From: CAYJGJ01 sp964367585
Lineage (GTDB): Bacteria; Bacillota; Clostridia; Peptostreptococcales; Anaerovoracaceae
NCBI GenBank assembly: GCA_964367585.1
Contig: CAYIYH010000001.1
Location: 1-64,000, forward strand
Length of the DNA: 64,000 nucleotides
Direction of reading: 5' to 3'
Shown here: positions 1-8,702 of the stretch, piece by piece
Numbering within the stretch: position 1 is the stretch's first letter
Layout of the letters: the number at the start of each line of letters is the position of its first letter
Translations under genes and position numbers: made by a program
Notes under the pieces: generated by a model
What the model saw: the letters and a program-made list of their open reading frames with translations, nothing else
Told to the model about the DNA's origin: nothing
Database searches by the model: none

Positions 1-269
1 TGAAAATCACAGATGTTAGAATTAGAAAAATCAATGATGATGGCAGAATGAAAGCGGTTGTTTCTATTACTTTTGATGACGAGTTCGTTGTACACGACAT
101 CAAAATTATAGAAGGTCAAAACGGTTTATTTATTGCTATGCCTAGCAAAAAGATGGGCGAAGGTGACTTTAGAGACATAGCTCATCCTTTACAATCTGAC
201 ACAAGAAATAGAATCAAAGATGCTATTTTGAGTGAATATGATAAAATAGTTGACGAAGTAACCGAATAA
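1..269 (+). CDS. spoVG: SpoVG family regulator (first base of the gene lies outside the window)
   Basis: Small nucleic-acid-binding regulator first described for sporulation septation in Bacillus and present in many Firmicutes. Reading frame 3 is open from the edge: the window begins with TG, so with one A before it the start is ATG followed by K-I-T-D-V-R-I-R, the canonical SpoVG N-terminus. The full protein would be 89 residues, close to the usual 85-100. The conserved stretches [19 protein letters not shown] and FRDIAHP are present. An internal ATG at 48 is not the real start because the family N-terminus is encoded upstream of it. The gene converges on yibF and shares a hairpin terminator with it. 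Promoter and ribosome-binding site lie outside the window. Identification is secure; whether this organism sporulates cannot be told from this gene, which also occurs in non-sporulators. Confidence 0.95.
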   Translation, partial: KITDVRIRKINDDGRMKAVVSITFDDEFVVHDIKIIEGQNGLFIAMPSKKMGEGDFRDIAHPLQSDTRNRIKDAILSEYDKIVDEVTE

Positions 270-306
270 TTTGATTTTCTTCAACTTATTTTTACAAAAA
301 AAATTT

Positions 307-336
307 AAAAGACGCTCCATTGATAAAGCGTCTTTT
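307..336. terminator. bidirectional rho-independent terminator between spoVG and yibF
   Basis: Arms AAAAGACGCT (307-316) and AGCGTCTTTT (327-336) are perfectly complementary with a 10-nt loop. An A-run precedes and a T-run follows, so the hairpin can end both the rightward spoVG and the leftward yibE-yibF transcripts. Confidence 0.85.
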
Positions 337-352
337 TTTTATTTCTAAACAA

Positions 353-1102
353 TTATCTTTTTTGCACGCATAAAAAACTAACTACGAATGAAGATATTGG
401 GACTATAAGGACACACCCCATACAGCTAACAATTATAGCAATTAACTCTTGCGTAAATTCTTTAGAATTAACTAACATAGCTAGATTATAATACTGTGAA
501 TATACTAAAACTGTTCCCAAAAATTCACCTAAGAATATAAAGTAAAGAGTATTAATTGTTGAGTTAATAATATCTCTTCCCATTATGATGCCTGAGGAAT
601 ACAATTCTGCTATACTTATCGACTTATTATTGACATATACTTGATATGTGGACGATGTGACCGAAATAGACGTGTCTATTATTGCCCCTATGAGATAGAG
701 TATTATTACTGAAATTTGTACATGTATCATGTTAATTCCAATGTTACCGCTGTATCCGTTATTTTCTCGAATTTTGTACTCCCCAACTGGAAATCCTTGG
801 ATATTTGCTATTCTTACAACCAAATATATAAATCCAATCAACATAATAACTACTGTTATCACAGAAATAAGCGAGCTCAAAGATTTTACATTTTTTTCGT
901 TTTGATACAACAAAGATACTAGTGCAATAAAAATACATCCAATAGCTGTGATAAGCACTGCATTAAAACCGTAACTTACCAGTATTAATATTACAATCAG
1001 TATAATGAAATTTATTACTGTAGTAAATAACGATTTTGCTGTCCTATCCGTTCCTACTACTAATGCTATTATTGCAAATATTATCGCAAGTGTTCCAATC
1101 AT
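353..1102 (-). CDS. YibE/F-family membrane protein (short, YibF-like)
   Basis: Polytopic membrane protein of 249 residues belonging to the YibE/F family, whose biochemical function is unknown (often called putative exporters). About seven hydrophobic segments are visible. The family signature region appears as GAIIDTSISVTSS near residue 140, followed by a GRDIINSTINT stretch matching the conserved 'G.D..GTM.NT' region of the family. The ATG is preceded by GAGGA at good spacing. It is the downstream partner of the longer yibE-like gene at 1381-2430, as in other Firmicutes where the two are paired. Unusually, about 280 bp of structured repeats separate the two genes instead of a tight junction. 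Both genes follow ispG in the direction of transcription, so they may sit at the end of the isoprenoid operon. Confidence 0.75.
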   Translation of the reverse strand: MIGTLAIIFAIIALVVGTDRTAKSLFTTVINFIILIVILILVSYGFNAVLITAIGCIFIALVSLLYQNEKNVKSLSSLISVITVVIMLIGFIYLVVRIANIQGFPVGEYKIRENNGYSGNIGINMIHVQISVIILYLIGAIIDTSISVTSSTYQVYVNNKSISIAELYSSGIIMGRDIINSTINTLYFIFLGEFLGTVLVYSQYYNLAMLVNSKEFTQELIAIIVSCMGCVLIVPISSFVVSFLCVQKR

Positions 1103-1131
1103 TTATTTCCTCACATTTCCAATCTTATAAG

Positions 1132-1245
1132 ATTTATATTAGCTTTGCTAATATAAATCTGCCATGTGCGCATATAAAGCAAAAGCGCACGGCAAGTAGA
1201 ATAATAAATAACCCCTCTAAAATACGATTTAAACGATGTGGGGTT
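1132..1245 (+). repeat. structured intergenic repeat, copy 1
   Basis: First copy of a tandem repeat with 114-bp periodicity; its first 70 bases are identical to 1246-1315. Three hairpins can be drawn. (1) Arms TTTATATTAGC and GCTAATATAAA (1133-1157) around a TTT loop. (2) TGCC-at-GTGCGC pairing with GCGCAC-GGCA, with a conserved AT bulge on the 5' side (about 1160-1194). (3) TAAATAACCCC (1205-1215) pairing with GGGGTTATTTA (1240-1250), which runs into copy 2. No protein-coding signal is credible here. It lies between yibE and yibF; a diverged relative is at 11828-11885. Confidence 0.8.
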
Positions 1246-1361
1246 ATTTATATTAGCTTTGCTAATATAAATCTGCCATGTGCGCATATAAAGCAAAAGC
1301 GCACGGCAAGTAGAACGATAAATAACCTCATAAATTATATTCTACATAGAATGAGGTTATT
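1246..1361 (+). repeat. structured intergenic repeat, copy 2
   Basis: Second tandem copy. Hairpins 1 and 2 are base-identical to copy 1. Hairpin 3 has different arms, AATAACCTCAT (1321-1331) and ATGAGGTTATT (1351-1361), that remain perfectly complementary where copy 1 has ACCCC/GGGGT. Inside the loop a second small inverted repeat, ATTCTA/TAGAAT, is present. The change in both arms together suggests that structure rather than sequence is maintained. Confidence 0.8.
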
Positions 1362-1380
1362 CATATTCCGACTGCTTGCT

Positions 1381-2430
1381 TTATTCAATTATGTCATCTG
1401 CTCGCCGTCTAATTTTATGCATAAACGTAGATATATATAGGGAAACGGGTATTGCAAGTACAATAGATATGCTTGAAACTAAGAATCTTGCAAAGAAGAA
1501 AAATGCATCATACCTAAGAACAGTAAAAAAATGCATGTCGTTTTGTACGGATATAACATAGATTGGGAGAAGTCCTCCAAGATTAGTAAATAATACGACG
1601 TTTATCATCGTCCCCGTAATATCATCCGCTAAGTATCTAAGAGATTTTATCATTTCCCCGATATGAATGTCTAGATTTTTTTTTAGCAATTCCTTGCTGC
1701 ATACAGTCATTGTAACAGAAATATCAATAATAACCCCCAAGGATCCTATCATTATTTCAGATAAAAAAAGCAAATTAGAATTATAATCACCAAACGAATC
1801 CGGCATGTATTCCAAAAACTCATAATCGATATCTGAAGAAAATGTAATTACAACATATGACATGAAAGTTATTAGTGAACTAGTAGATGCAGCGCATATT
1901 AAGGAAGTCAATGTCTGTTTTGTAAAACCACTGATAAACAACAGCAATACAATAGCAAATACAATTGCAGAAATGGTTGATACAAGGAGAATATTCGAAC
2001 TCGAATCCAAAAAGAATAACGACAAAATAAAAATTATTGTATTTGAAAAAAGACATAAAAAAGTGAATACTCCTTTTTTTCCAAGTATCCACACCAGCAT
2101 ATTCATAAAAACCAATATTAGTAGGACAATTATATAGTCTCTCTTTACACCTATAATTTGTGTAAAATTTTCAGATAGAAAAAGATAATTCCCCTCACTA
2201 TACATGTCAGTATACACTAAATATGGGTCATAAATATTCCTAACTTCTATAATGTTGCCATCTCGGTCGGTGTTTTTTAACTCTCCCTCCAATATTTGAG
2301 TTCCATTTTCTTGCACAATATTAGTGACTTTCATTATAGGAGTACTATACAAATCGTGGTTGTTAGTAAATAAAATGAAAACAACTACACTTAGCAAAAT
2401 GCATACAACAAATTTATAACTTACTTTCAT
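1381..2430 (-). CDS. YibE/F-family membrane protein (long, YibE-like)
   Basis: Membrane protein of 349 residues. One N-terminal transmembrane segment (residues about 5-22) is followed by a non-membrane part of about 70 residues (to about 95), then about seven transmembrane segments. The YibE/F signature is visible as SLGVIIDISVTMT, followed by LADDITGTMINVVLFTNLGG, the best conserved part of the family. The family's function is unknown. It starts 11 bp after the ispG stop with only a weak purine stretch as ribosome-binding site, so translation may be coupled to ispG. Family assignment is confident; any transport role is conjecture. Confidence 0.8.
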   Translation of the reverse strand: MKVSYKFVVCILLSVVVFILFTNNHDLYSTPIMKVTNIVQENGTQILEGELKNTDRDGNIIEVRNIYDPYLVYTDMYSEGNYLFLSENFTQIIGVKRDYIIVLLILVFMNMLVWILGKKGVFTFLCLFSNTIIFILSLFFLDSSSNILLVSTISAIVFAIVLLLFISGFTKQTLTSLICAASTSSLITFMSYVVITFSSDIDYEFLEYMPDSFGDYNSNLLFLSEIMIGSLGVIIDISVTMTVCSKELLKKNLDIHIGEMIKSLRYLADDITGTMINVVLFTNLGGLLPIYVISVQNDMHFFTVLRYDAFFFFARFLVSSISIVLAIPVSLYISTFMHKIRRRADDIIE

Positions 2431-2441
2431 AATAATAAACT

Positions 2442-3488
2442 CTACAACTCTTGCTTTATCAATTCCAATAATTCGCTCAGCACCAGGTCTTCTTTTACAG
2501 TTTTAATATTTACACCTTTTTTAAAAATTACGGCTTTCCCGTCGCCACCGGCAATCCCATAATCTGCCTCTCTCGCTTCGCCTGGGCCATTTACCACACA
2601 GCCCATTACGGCAACTTTGAGAGGCTTCTTTATTTCAAGGGTGCGAAGTTTCTGATCTACCTCATTTGCAAGAGTTTCTAATCCAATTTTTGTCCTTCCA
2701 CACGTAGGACAAGAGACTATTTCCAACATGTTCTCTCTAAGTCCAAGAGTCTTAAGTATTTCTACACCATATTTCACTTCTTCGACAGGATCCGCTGTAA
2801 GCGAGACTCTCATTGTATTACCTATATTCTCCAGCAAAAGAGCGCCTAGCCCCAATGCAGATTTTAATTTGCCACTTTTTAAGGTTCCCGCCTCTGTAAC
2901 TCCTATATGTAATGGGTATGGTGTTTCACTTGATACTATCTTGTATGCCTCGTAATTCATCCTAACATTAGATGACTTCAAAGAAACTACTAAGTTATCA
3001 TATCCCATGCCTTCTATTATATTGAGATTATTGATTGCACTTTGTGCAAGTCCCCGCGCTGTCACTCCCCCATACTTCTCTATGAGATGTTTTTCCAAAG
3101 AGCCTGAATTTACACCGACCCTTATTGGTATATTATTTGATTTTGCGCAGACTACTACTTCTTTGATTTTATCTTTACTGCCTATGTTTCCCGGATTTAT
3201 TCTTATTTTGTCCGCTCCGCATTTAATAGATTCGATCGCTAATCTATAATCGAAATGAATGTCTGCAACTAACGGTATATCGACATTTTTTTTGAGTTTT
3301 TTCAAAACATTAGCTGCTTTCATGTCGGGAATTGCAAGTCTTACAATCTCACAGCCTGAATCCTTAAGTAGCCGTATCTGCGAGAGAAGTGATTCGAAAT
3401 CGTGAGGATTTACATTGGTCATCGATTGAATTGAAATGGGATGTTTTCCACCTATATAGACATTTCCGCATTTAACTATTTTTTTCAT
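2442..3488 (-). CDS. ispG: (E)-4-hydroxy-3-methylbut-2-enyl-diphosphate synthase IspG
   Basis: Penultimate enzyme of the MEP isoprenoid pathway: reductive conversion of MEcPP to HMBPP by a [4Fe-4S] enzyme in the cytosol. Length 348, typical of the short bacterial form without the insert seen in plants and Chlamydia. N-terminal TIM-barrel signatures IQSMTNV and ADIHFDYRLA are seen. The C-terminal iron-sulfur domain has SCPTCGRT and MGCVVNGPGEA, which supply the three cluster cysteines. The gene begins directly after rseP, with no intergenic base, and ends a dxr-rseP-ispG run found in many Clostridia. Start ATG confirmed by the family N-terminus. Confidence 0.97.
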   Translation of the reverse strand: MKKIVKCGNVYIGGKHPISIQSMTNVNPHDFESLLSQIRLLKDSGCEIVRLAIPDMKAANVLKKLKKNVDIPLVADIHFDYRLAIESIKCGADKIRINPGNIGSKDKIKEVVVCAKSNNIPIRVGVNSGSLEKHLIEKYGGVTARGLAQSAINNLNIIEGMGYDNLVVSLKSSNVRMNYEAYKIVSSETPYPLHIGVTEAGTLKSGKLKSALGLGALLLENIGNTMRVSLTADPVEEVKYGVEILKTLGLRENMLEIVSCPTCGRTKIGLETLANEVDQKLRTLEIKKPLKVAVMGCVVNGPGEAREADYGIAGGDGKAVIFKKGVNIKTVKEDLVLSELLELIKQEL

Positions 3489-4484
3489 CTAAAACAACCT
3501 TGTAATATCATTCCATGTGACAAAGACTACTAAAGCCAAAAGAAGTACCATTCCAGTAGCATGTACGATTCCTTCTATCTTATCATTAATTGCATTTCCT
3601 GTTATCTTTCTAAGAATAATCATTAGTATTCGTCCTCCATCAAGTGCCGGAAATGGCAAGAAATTTATTATTGCCAAATTAATGCTCATGAGTGCAGCAA
3701 AAAACATAAAATAACTCATTCCTAATTCTGCGGTATCTCCTGCAAGTTGAATGATACCGATTGGGCCTGCTATATAATCGGCGCCGACATCTCCCGAAAA
3801 AATCATGCCAAAGGAGGAAAAAATAGCCTTGCATAAATTTATAGTCTTAATCCCCCCGTTGTATATTGCACTGATCGGATTATGAGTCAGTTGAGACGTT
3901 ATACCAATGATATATCCTCCCTGATCATTTTCGATGGGCTCTGTCGTATAGGACATGCTTTCACCGTCTCTCATTATAGTAATCTCTGTTTGTTCGGTGT
4001 CGAGCATTATAGCAGAAGCCACATCACTCCAGTCTTTGATTTCTTCTCCATTTAAATTTACTATTTCATCACCTGCTTGCAAGCCTATCGTTTCTGCGGG
4101 CATACCAGTTGAAACTTCCTCTATCGTAGTTGTCGGCATCCCAACTATCATGGCACTTATTGACAAAATAACAACTGCAAGAACCATGTTTGTAAGAACA
4201 CCTGCAGATAGAATAATTATTTTTTTTGGCGCACTTTTTTTCATGAAAGATCTATCATCCTCCGAACCGCCATCTTCACCTTCCATCGCACAAAATCCAC
4301 CTAATGGTAATAGCCTAATAGAGTATTTTGTTTCTCCTTTTTGCTTTTTAAATATAGTTGGTCCCATCCCCACTGCAAATTCATTAACCTTTACACCGGC
4401 CCACTTTGCGGCTAACAGATGTCCCAACTCATGGGGAATTACTAATATCATAAATAAAATAATAGCATAAATTGCTGTCATCAT
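3489..4484 (-). CDS. rseP: RIP metalloprotease RseP (site-2 protease)
   Basis: Intramembrane zinc protease that cleaves membrane-bound anti-sigma factors and signal-peptide remnants. The active-site motif HELGH lies in the first transmembrane segment (residues about 18-22), one PDZ domain follows (about 115-190), and the second active-site motif LPFPALDGGR is near residue 278. Length 331. A GTG nine bases upstream (4493) is possible in frame but directly abuts the Shine-Dalgarno AGGAGAGG; the ATG at 4484 has 8-nt spacing and overlaps the dxr stop as ATGA, so it is preferred. Position between dxr and ispG matches the usual Firmicutes order. Confidence 0.95.
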   Translation of the reverse strand: MMTAIYAIILFMILVIPHELGHLLAAKWAGVKVNEFAVGMGPTIFKKQKGETKYSIRLLPLGGFCAMEGEDGGSEDDRSFMKKSAPKKIIILSAGVLTNMVLAVVILSISAMIVGMPTTTIEEVSTGMPAETIGLQAGDEIVNLNGEEIKDWSDVASAIMLDTEQTEITIMRDGESMSYTTEPIENDQGGYIIGITSQLTHNPISAIYNGGIKTINLCKAIFSSFGMIFSGDVGADYIAGPIGIIQLAGDTAELGMSYFMFFAALMSINLAIINFLPFPALDGGRILMIILRKITGNAINDKIEGIVHATGMVLLLALVVFVTWNDITRLF

Positions 4485-5626
4485 ATCGTACACCTCTCCT
4501 TTGTATTTTTTCTCGTTTCTTCATCTATTGCGAGTATAGTTTCTAAATCTAATTTTACTATTTGTTTGTGATGGTCTAGAATACTTTTAATGTTGTTTTG
4601 AATATCTATAAACCTTATTTTCTTGCTTAGGAACAAGTCGACTAAAACCTCATTGGCTGCATTTAAAACAATAGGATAGCTTCCCCCACTCTCCAGTGAT
4701 TCATACGCCATCTTTAAACATTCGAATGTGTCTAAATCCGGTTTAGAAAATGTAAGTGAATTAGCTTCTTCAAAAAAGTTAATTTGTTTTGCACCCGTCA
4801 CGAGTCTATTAGGAAAAGAAAAAGCAAATCCGATTGGAACTTTCATGTCGGGATTTCCTAGTTGTGCTATTATTGAAGTATCGTCGAATTGAACCATCGA
4901 ATGCACTATGCTTTCCTTATGGATTAGGACTTCGATGTCTTGCACATTTACATCAAAAAGCCATTTTGCCTCTATTACTTCTAACCCTTTATTCATCATG
5001 GTAGCAGAATCTATCGTGATTTTTTTCCCCATAGACCAATTAGGATGTTTCAAAGCCTGCTCTAGTGTTACATCGTGCAATTGTTTTTTTGCATAACCTC
5101 TGAATGGCCCACCCGAGGCAGTTAGGAGAATTTTGTTAATTTTATTATATTCATTACCCATCAATGATTGGAATATCGCACTATGTTCACTATCTACAGG
5201 GATTAGTTTGGCAGCGTGTTGCTCCACTAGATTCATTATAAACTCACCACCGGTAACTAGCGTCTCCTTATTGGCTAGTGCAATAATTTTTCCCCGTTTG
5301 ATAGCTTCCGCTGTAGGAACTAGACCTATCATACCGACAAGGGAGTTTAATAATATATCATAATCACTATTTGCTATATCTGATAGACCTTGTTTTCCAT
5401 GGTACATTTCGATATATGGGAATTCTTTATTTAAAATTATTGCATGCTCTTCTTTCATGCAACAAACACACTTGGGATTAAATTTAATAATCTGTTCTCG
5501 CGCGAGGCCAATATTTTCTCCAAATGTCAAAGCACACAATTCATACTCCTCGCTATGTTTTTGGATTATTTCTAGTGCCTGCGTTCCGATAGATCCCGTA
5601 GATCCCAATATTGCAATTTTCTTCAT
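4481..5626 (-). CDS. dxr: 1-deoxy-D-xylulose 5-phosphate reductoisomerase
   Basis: Second enzyme of the MEP pathway; isomerises and reduces DXP to MEP with NADPH. The Rossmann motif ILGSTGSIGTQAL is at the extreme N-terminus, and ALANKETLVTGG, PVDSEHSAIFQ, LTASGGPFRG and HPNWSMGKKITIDSATMMNKGLE (shown here in part) are the family signatures. Open reading extends to 5692, but the conserved N-terminus begins at the ATG at 5626 (381 residues, normal for the family); an ATG three codons upstream (5635) is an alternative nearer to a GTGGA ribosome site. Overlaps rseP by four bases and follows cdsA closely. Confidence 0.96.
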   Translation of the reverse strand: MKKIAILGSTGSIGTQALEIIQKHSEEYELCALTFGENIGLAREQIIKFNPKCVCCMKEEHAIILNKEFPYIEMYHGKQGLSDIANSDYDILLNSLVGMIGLVPTAEAIKRGKIIALANKETLVTGGEFIMNLVEQHAAKLIPVDSEHSAIFQSLMGNEYNKINKILLTASGGPFRGYAKKQLHDVTLEQALKHPNWSMGKKITIDSATMMNKGLEVIEAKWLFDVNVQDIEVLIHKESIVHSMVQFDDTSIIAQLGNPDMKVPIGFAFSFPNRLVTGAKQINFFEEANSLTFSKPDLDTFECLKMAYESLESGGSYPIVLNAANEVLVDLFLSKKIRFIDIQNNIKSILDHHKQIVKLDLETILAIDEETRKNTKERCTI

Positions 5627-5645
5627 AATTTTCATTATTCCACTA

Positions 5646-6434
5646 TTATAAATTTGTGACAATAAACATGTAGTAGTAAACAAGTGGTGCATTAAAAATA
5701 ATACTGTCCACCCTATCTAGAACTCCACCGTGTCCCGGTATTAAAGCACCATAATCTTTGATTTCCAATTTTCGTTTGATAGCTGATGCTGTCAAATCGC
5801 CTAGTTGAGCAAATGCACCGCCGATTATACCCAAGACAAGACAATGAATTAGGTAGTAAGGAGCAATGAAATATCCAAATAATCCGCAAAACAAAAGGCT
5901 ACCAAATACTCCACCGATAGCGCCTTCTATTGATTTTTTGGGGCTAAGTGTCGGGCATAACTTATGCCGACCAATCGTAACGCCAACAAAATACGCCATC
6001 GTGTCCGAACCAAAAGAGGCAAACACTACGATCCAAATCATGATTGAAAAATCAGCATGTTGAGAAATCAGAATTAAATGAAAAGCAAAAAGGACAATAT
6101 ATGAATTAGCCATGATCATTGCCATGCTGTCCTCTAGTCTTCTTTTTTCTATGTCAAACATATATATACAAGAAATAAATGTTGTGAGGACTACCCACAA
6201 TAGTAGATATGTCCCATCGTTTGGGAATAATAAATAAAGAATATACAACGCTATCGTCGTGACAAATGTAATTGGCTGTGATGGGTGAACTTTTGCACTG
6301 TTAAATGCCTTAAAGAATTCATGGATACACGCCAAAGTAATAACAAAGACAAAAGTCATCAAGTAATATCCACCTAAAAACAAAACTCCTAATAGCGGAA
6401 GCATAATAAGCCCTGATACTATTCTTGTTTTCAT
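5646..6434 (-). CDS. cdsA: phosphatidate cytidylyltransferase CdsA
   Basis: Integral membrane enzyme making CDP-diacylglycerol from phosphatidic acid and CTP, the branch point for bacterial phospholipids. About seven to eight hydrophobic segments over 262 residues. The C-terminal CDP-diglyceride synthetase signature is intact: S-x-x-K-R-x4-K-D followed by PGHGGVLDRVDS, with the acidic residues that bind metal. AGGAGG precedes the ATG. Lies between uppS and dxr exactly as in the conserved frr-uppS-cdsA-dxr-rseP operon. Confidence 0.96.
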   Translation of the reverse strand: MKTRIVSGLIMLPLLGVLFLGGYYLMTFVFVITLACIHEFFKAFNSAKVHPSQPITFVTTIALYILYLLFPNDGTYLLLWVVLTTFISCIYMFDIEKRRLEDSMAMIMANSYIVLFAFHLILISQHADFSIMIWIVVFASFGSDTMAYFVGVTIGRHKLCPTLSPKKSIEGAIGGVFGSLLFCGLFGYFIAPYYLIHCLVLGIIGGAFAQLGDLTASAIKRKLEIKDYGALIPGHGGVLDRVDSIIFNAPLVYYYMFIVTNL

Positions 6435-6444
6435 CTATTTCCTC

Positions 6445-7167
6445 CTATCTGCCGCCAAATCGTCTTTCACGCTTGGAATATTTTTCTAGTATAGCCATAT
6501 ATTCTTCTTGTGTAAAATCAGGCCAAAGTGTATCTGTAAATACAAACTCACTATACGCGCATTGCCACAATAAAAAATTCGATAATCTTTTTTCTCCACT
6601 CGATCGTATTATTAAATCCGGGTCCGGAATATAATCGTTTTCTTTTCCGGTGTATAAGTATTTCGTTATTAAATCTTCCGTCACACTGTCGCAATCGATC
6701 AAGCCTTTTTCTTTGTCCTGCAATATATTTTGAACTGCCCTAAGTATTTCCGCTCTGCTGCCATAATTCAGGGCTATATTGACTTGCATCCTTTCATTGT
6801 TCTCTGTTTCTTTTAATGCTCGTCTAACTTTTGCTTCTACATTGCTTGGAATTTTAGTGATATCCCCTAAAATTGCAAGCCGTATCCCATTAGATTTAAG
6901 TTCTTCCAGTTCAGTATCTATAAACTTTGATAACAGAGAAAATATGCCATTTATTTCTTCTTCACTACGTTTCCAATTTTCTGTGCTAAATGCATACGCA
7001 GTCAAATACTCGATTCCTATCTCTGCAGATTTCCTGACAATTCGATTTAAAACTTGTGAGCCTTCATTGTGCCCCGCAATTTTAGGCAGAAGTTTTCGCT
7101 TAGCCCATCTGCCATTTCCATCCATGATAATTGCCACATGGCGCGGCGTTTTTGATTTGTCTATCAT
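6445..7167 (-). CDS. uppS: isoprenyl transferase / undecaprenyl diphosphate synthase
   Basis: Cis-prenyltransferase that extends farnesyl diphosphate with isopentenyl diphosphate to the C55 carrier lipid for peptidoglycan. Conserved features: HVAIIMDGNGRWAKRK near the N-terminus (catalytic Asp), the YAFSTENWKR stretch, LNYGSRAEI, and the C-terminal PDPDLIIRSSGEKRLSNFLLWQ region with SEFVFTDTLWPDF. The reading frame is open to 7206, but GAGAGGTAGTG directly upstream of the ATG at 7167 and the family N-terminus fix the start there, giving 240 residues. Its upstream neighbour is fmt rather than the usual frr; the 47-bp junction (7168-7214) is one of the two breakpoints discussed under findings. 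Confidence 0.96.
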   Translation of the reverse strand: MIDKSKTPRHVAIIMDGNGRWAKRKLLPKIAGHNEGSQVLNRIVRKSAEIGIEYLTAYAFSTENWKRSEEEINGIFSLLSKFIDTELEELKSNGIRLAILGDITKIPSNVEAKVRRALKETENNERMQVNIALNYGSRAEILRAVQNILQDKEKGLIDCDSVTEDLITKYLYTGKENDYIPDPDLIIRSSGEKRLSNFLLWQCAYSEFVFTDTLWPDFTQEEYMAILEKYSKRERRFGGR

Positions 7168-7214
7168 CACTACCTCTCGTAGATAATTATTGGTGATATG
7201 TTTCATCTGACTTT

Positions 7215-8150
7215 TTATTTCAAAATATACTTTTCTTTAATTTTATTTCCTTTTAAATAATCTTCCACGCTCATTTTACGTTTTCCCGGCATTTGAATTG
7301 AATTTACTTCAAGGATTCCACCACCGCATATAATGTCAAAAGAGGATTTTCTTACTTCATATATTGTTCCATAAGGTTCTAACGAGTCAATCTCAGTACT
7401 TTTAGGACGAACTTCACATAATTTCATTACTTCACCCTCGTACTGGCAATATGTACCTGGCCACAATTGTAAAGCCCTGACCCGCCTATCTATTTCAATG
7501 GGAGTATTCGTAAAATCAATTTTACCATCGTCTTTACTAATCAAATTTGCATACGTGACAAATTCTTCATTCTGTCTTTCCGGATTAAACCTATTCTGTT
7601 CGATCTGTGGTAATGTTTTTACTAATAGCGATGCTCCCAAATTCGATAATTCATCGTGGATATCCTCAAATGTCTTACACTCAATTTTGAGTTCCGCTTT
7701 CGACAGCATGTCTCCCGTATCTAGTCCTTCATCCATTTTCATTATAGTAACTCCGGTTACTTCATCGCCAGATAATATAGCATGATGTATTGGAGATGCC
7801 CCACGCCACCTCGGTAATAACGAGGCATGAACATTCACACATCCGTGTTTTGGAATACTTAATATTTCTTCGCTCAATATTTGTCCATAAGCAACTACTA
7901 CTATTATGTCAGGAGTATACTCTTTTATTTGGTCAATAACAGAAACATCCAATCTGATTTTTTCAGGCTGCAATATACTCAACCCTAACTCGAGCGCCTT
8001 TTCTTTTATGCTTGAATAAGTAACTTTTGCTCCTCTATTCCGTTTTCTATCGGGTTGTGTAACTACAAATCCGATCTCGTGTCCCGCATCTCTTATTGTC
8101 TGTAAAGTTGGAACAGCAAATTGCGGTGTTCCCATAAATATTATTTTCAT
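7215..8150 (-). CDS. fmt: methionyl-tRNA formyltransferase
   Basis: Formylates initiator Met-tRNA using 10-formyl-tetrahydrofolate. The N-terminal catalytic domain (residues 1 to about 190) starts MGTPQFAVPTL and carries the formyltransferase signature NVHASLLPRWRGASPI and the GVTIMKMDEGLDTGD stretch. The C-terminal tRNA-binding barrel follows. Length 311, typical. Follows def by 52 bp as in the near-universal def-fmt pair. Downstream of it one would expect rsmB; here uppS follows instead. Confidence 0.96.
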   Translation of the reverse strand: MKIIFMGTPQFAVPTLQTIRDAGHEIGFVVTQPDRKRNRGAKVTYSSIKEKALELGLSILQPEKIRLDVSVIDQIKEYTPDIIVVVAYGQILSEEILSIPKHGCVNVHASLLPRWRGASPIHHAILSGDEVTGVTIMKMDEGLDTGDMLSKAELKIECKTFEDIHDELSNLGASLLVKTLPQIEQNRFNPERQNEEFVTYANLISKDDGKIDFTNTPIEIDRRVRALQLWPGTYCQYEGEVMKLCEVRPKSTEIDSLEPYGTIYEVRKSSFDIICGGGILEVNSIQMPGKRKMSVEDYLKGNKIKEKYILK

Positions 8151-8202
8151 ATTAAAATATCCATTTTCTAGCAGATTAGATTCTACTTACATATCGATTT
8201 AT

Positions 8203-8676
8203 CTACTTTTCATCTTTATCATCTGCATTTCTAATATTTTTTGCCTTATCCGTATATAAAATTCCTTGAAGATGATCGTATTCGTGAGACACAACTATAG
8301 CAGCAAAATCTGTAAATTTATAAACTTTTTCATTACCGCTAATATCCAGAGCCTTTATCTTCACATATTGTGGTCGCTCTACATCTCCAACTAGTCCTGG
8401 AACGCTTAGGCATCCCTCGACACTGTTTTGAATCCCTCCGGACTCGAGTATTTGTGGATTGATCATGTAGTATATTTCGTCTTCAGTAGGCCTTGCAATG
8501 AACATTTGCTTAAGTATTCCAACCTGTGGTGCTGCAATTCCGACACCATTTTCCACCACCATGGTTTCATACATATCATCGAATATTTCCTTGATTTTAT
8601 CATTGATCTCTGTCACAAATTTTGCTTTTTTTGTAAGTATTTCGTCTCCACGTGTCACGATATTTCGCTTTGCCAT
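8203..8676 (-). CDS. def: peptide deformylase
   Basis: Metalloenzyme removing the N-formyl group from nascent proteins. All three motifs are present in order: NGVGIAAPQVG (motif 1), EGCLSVPG (motif 2, metal-binding Cys) and HEYDHLQGIL (motif 3, two metal-binding His and catalytic Glu). At 157 residues it is a type I size enzyme. GAGGAG precedes the ATG. Lies between priA and fmt in the classical order. Confidence 0.97.
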   Translation of the reverse strand: MAKRNIVTRGDEILTKKAKFVTEINDKIKEIFDDMYETMVVENGVGIAAPQVGILKQMFIARPTEDEIYYMINPQILESGGIQNSVEGCLSVPGLVGDVERPQYVKIKALDISGNEKVYKFTDFAAIVVSHEYDHLQGILYTDKAKNIRNADDKDEK

Positions 8677-8702
8677 TGCAGTCTCCTCAATATATTTTAC
8701 TA

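Noticed and set aside
1132..1361. CRISPR array
   Set aside because: Only two long copies with internal hairpins and no short spacers; no cas genes are nearby.
1036..1440. 134-codon plus-strand frame across the tandem repeat
   Set aside because: Most of the frame is translated repeat hairpins; the internal duplicated peptide comes from the DNA repeat, and it overlaps yibF and yibE.
8163..8190. relative of the structured repeat in the fmt-def spacer (GCAGATTA, TTCTACTTA)
   Set aside because: Matches are short, in the wrong order and without complementary arms.
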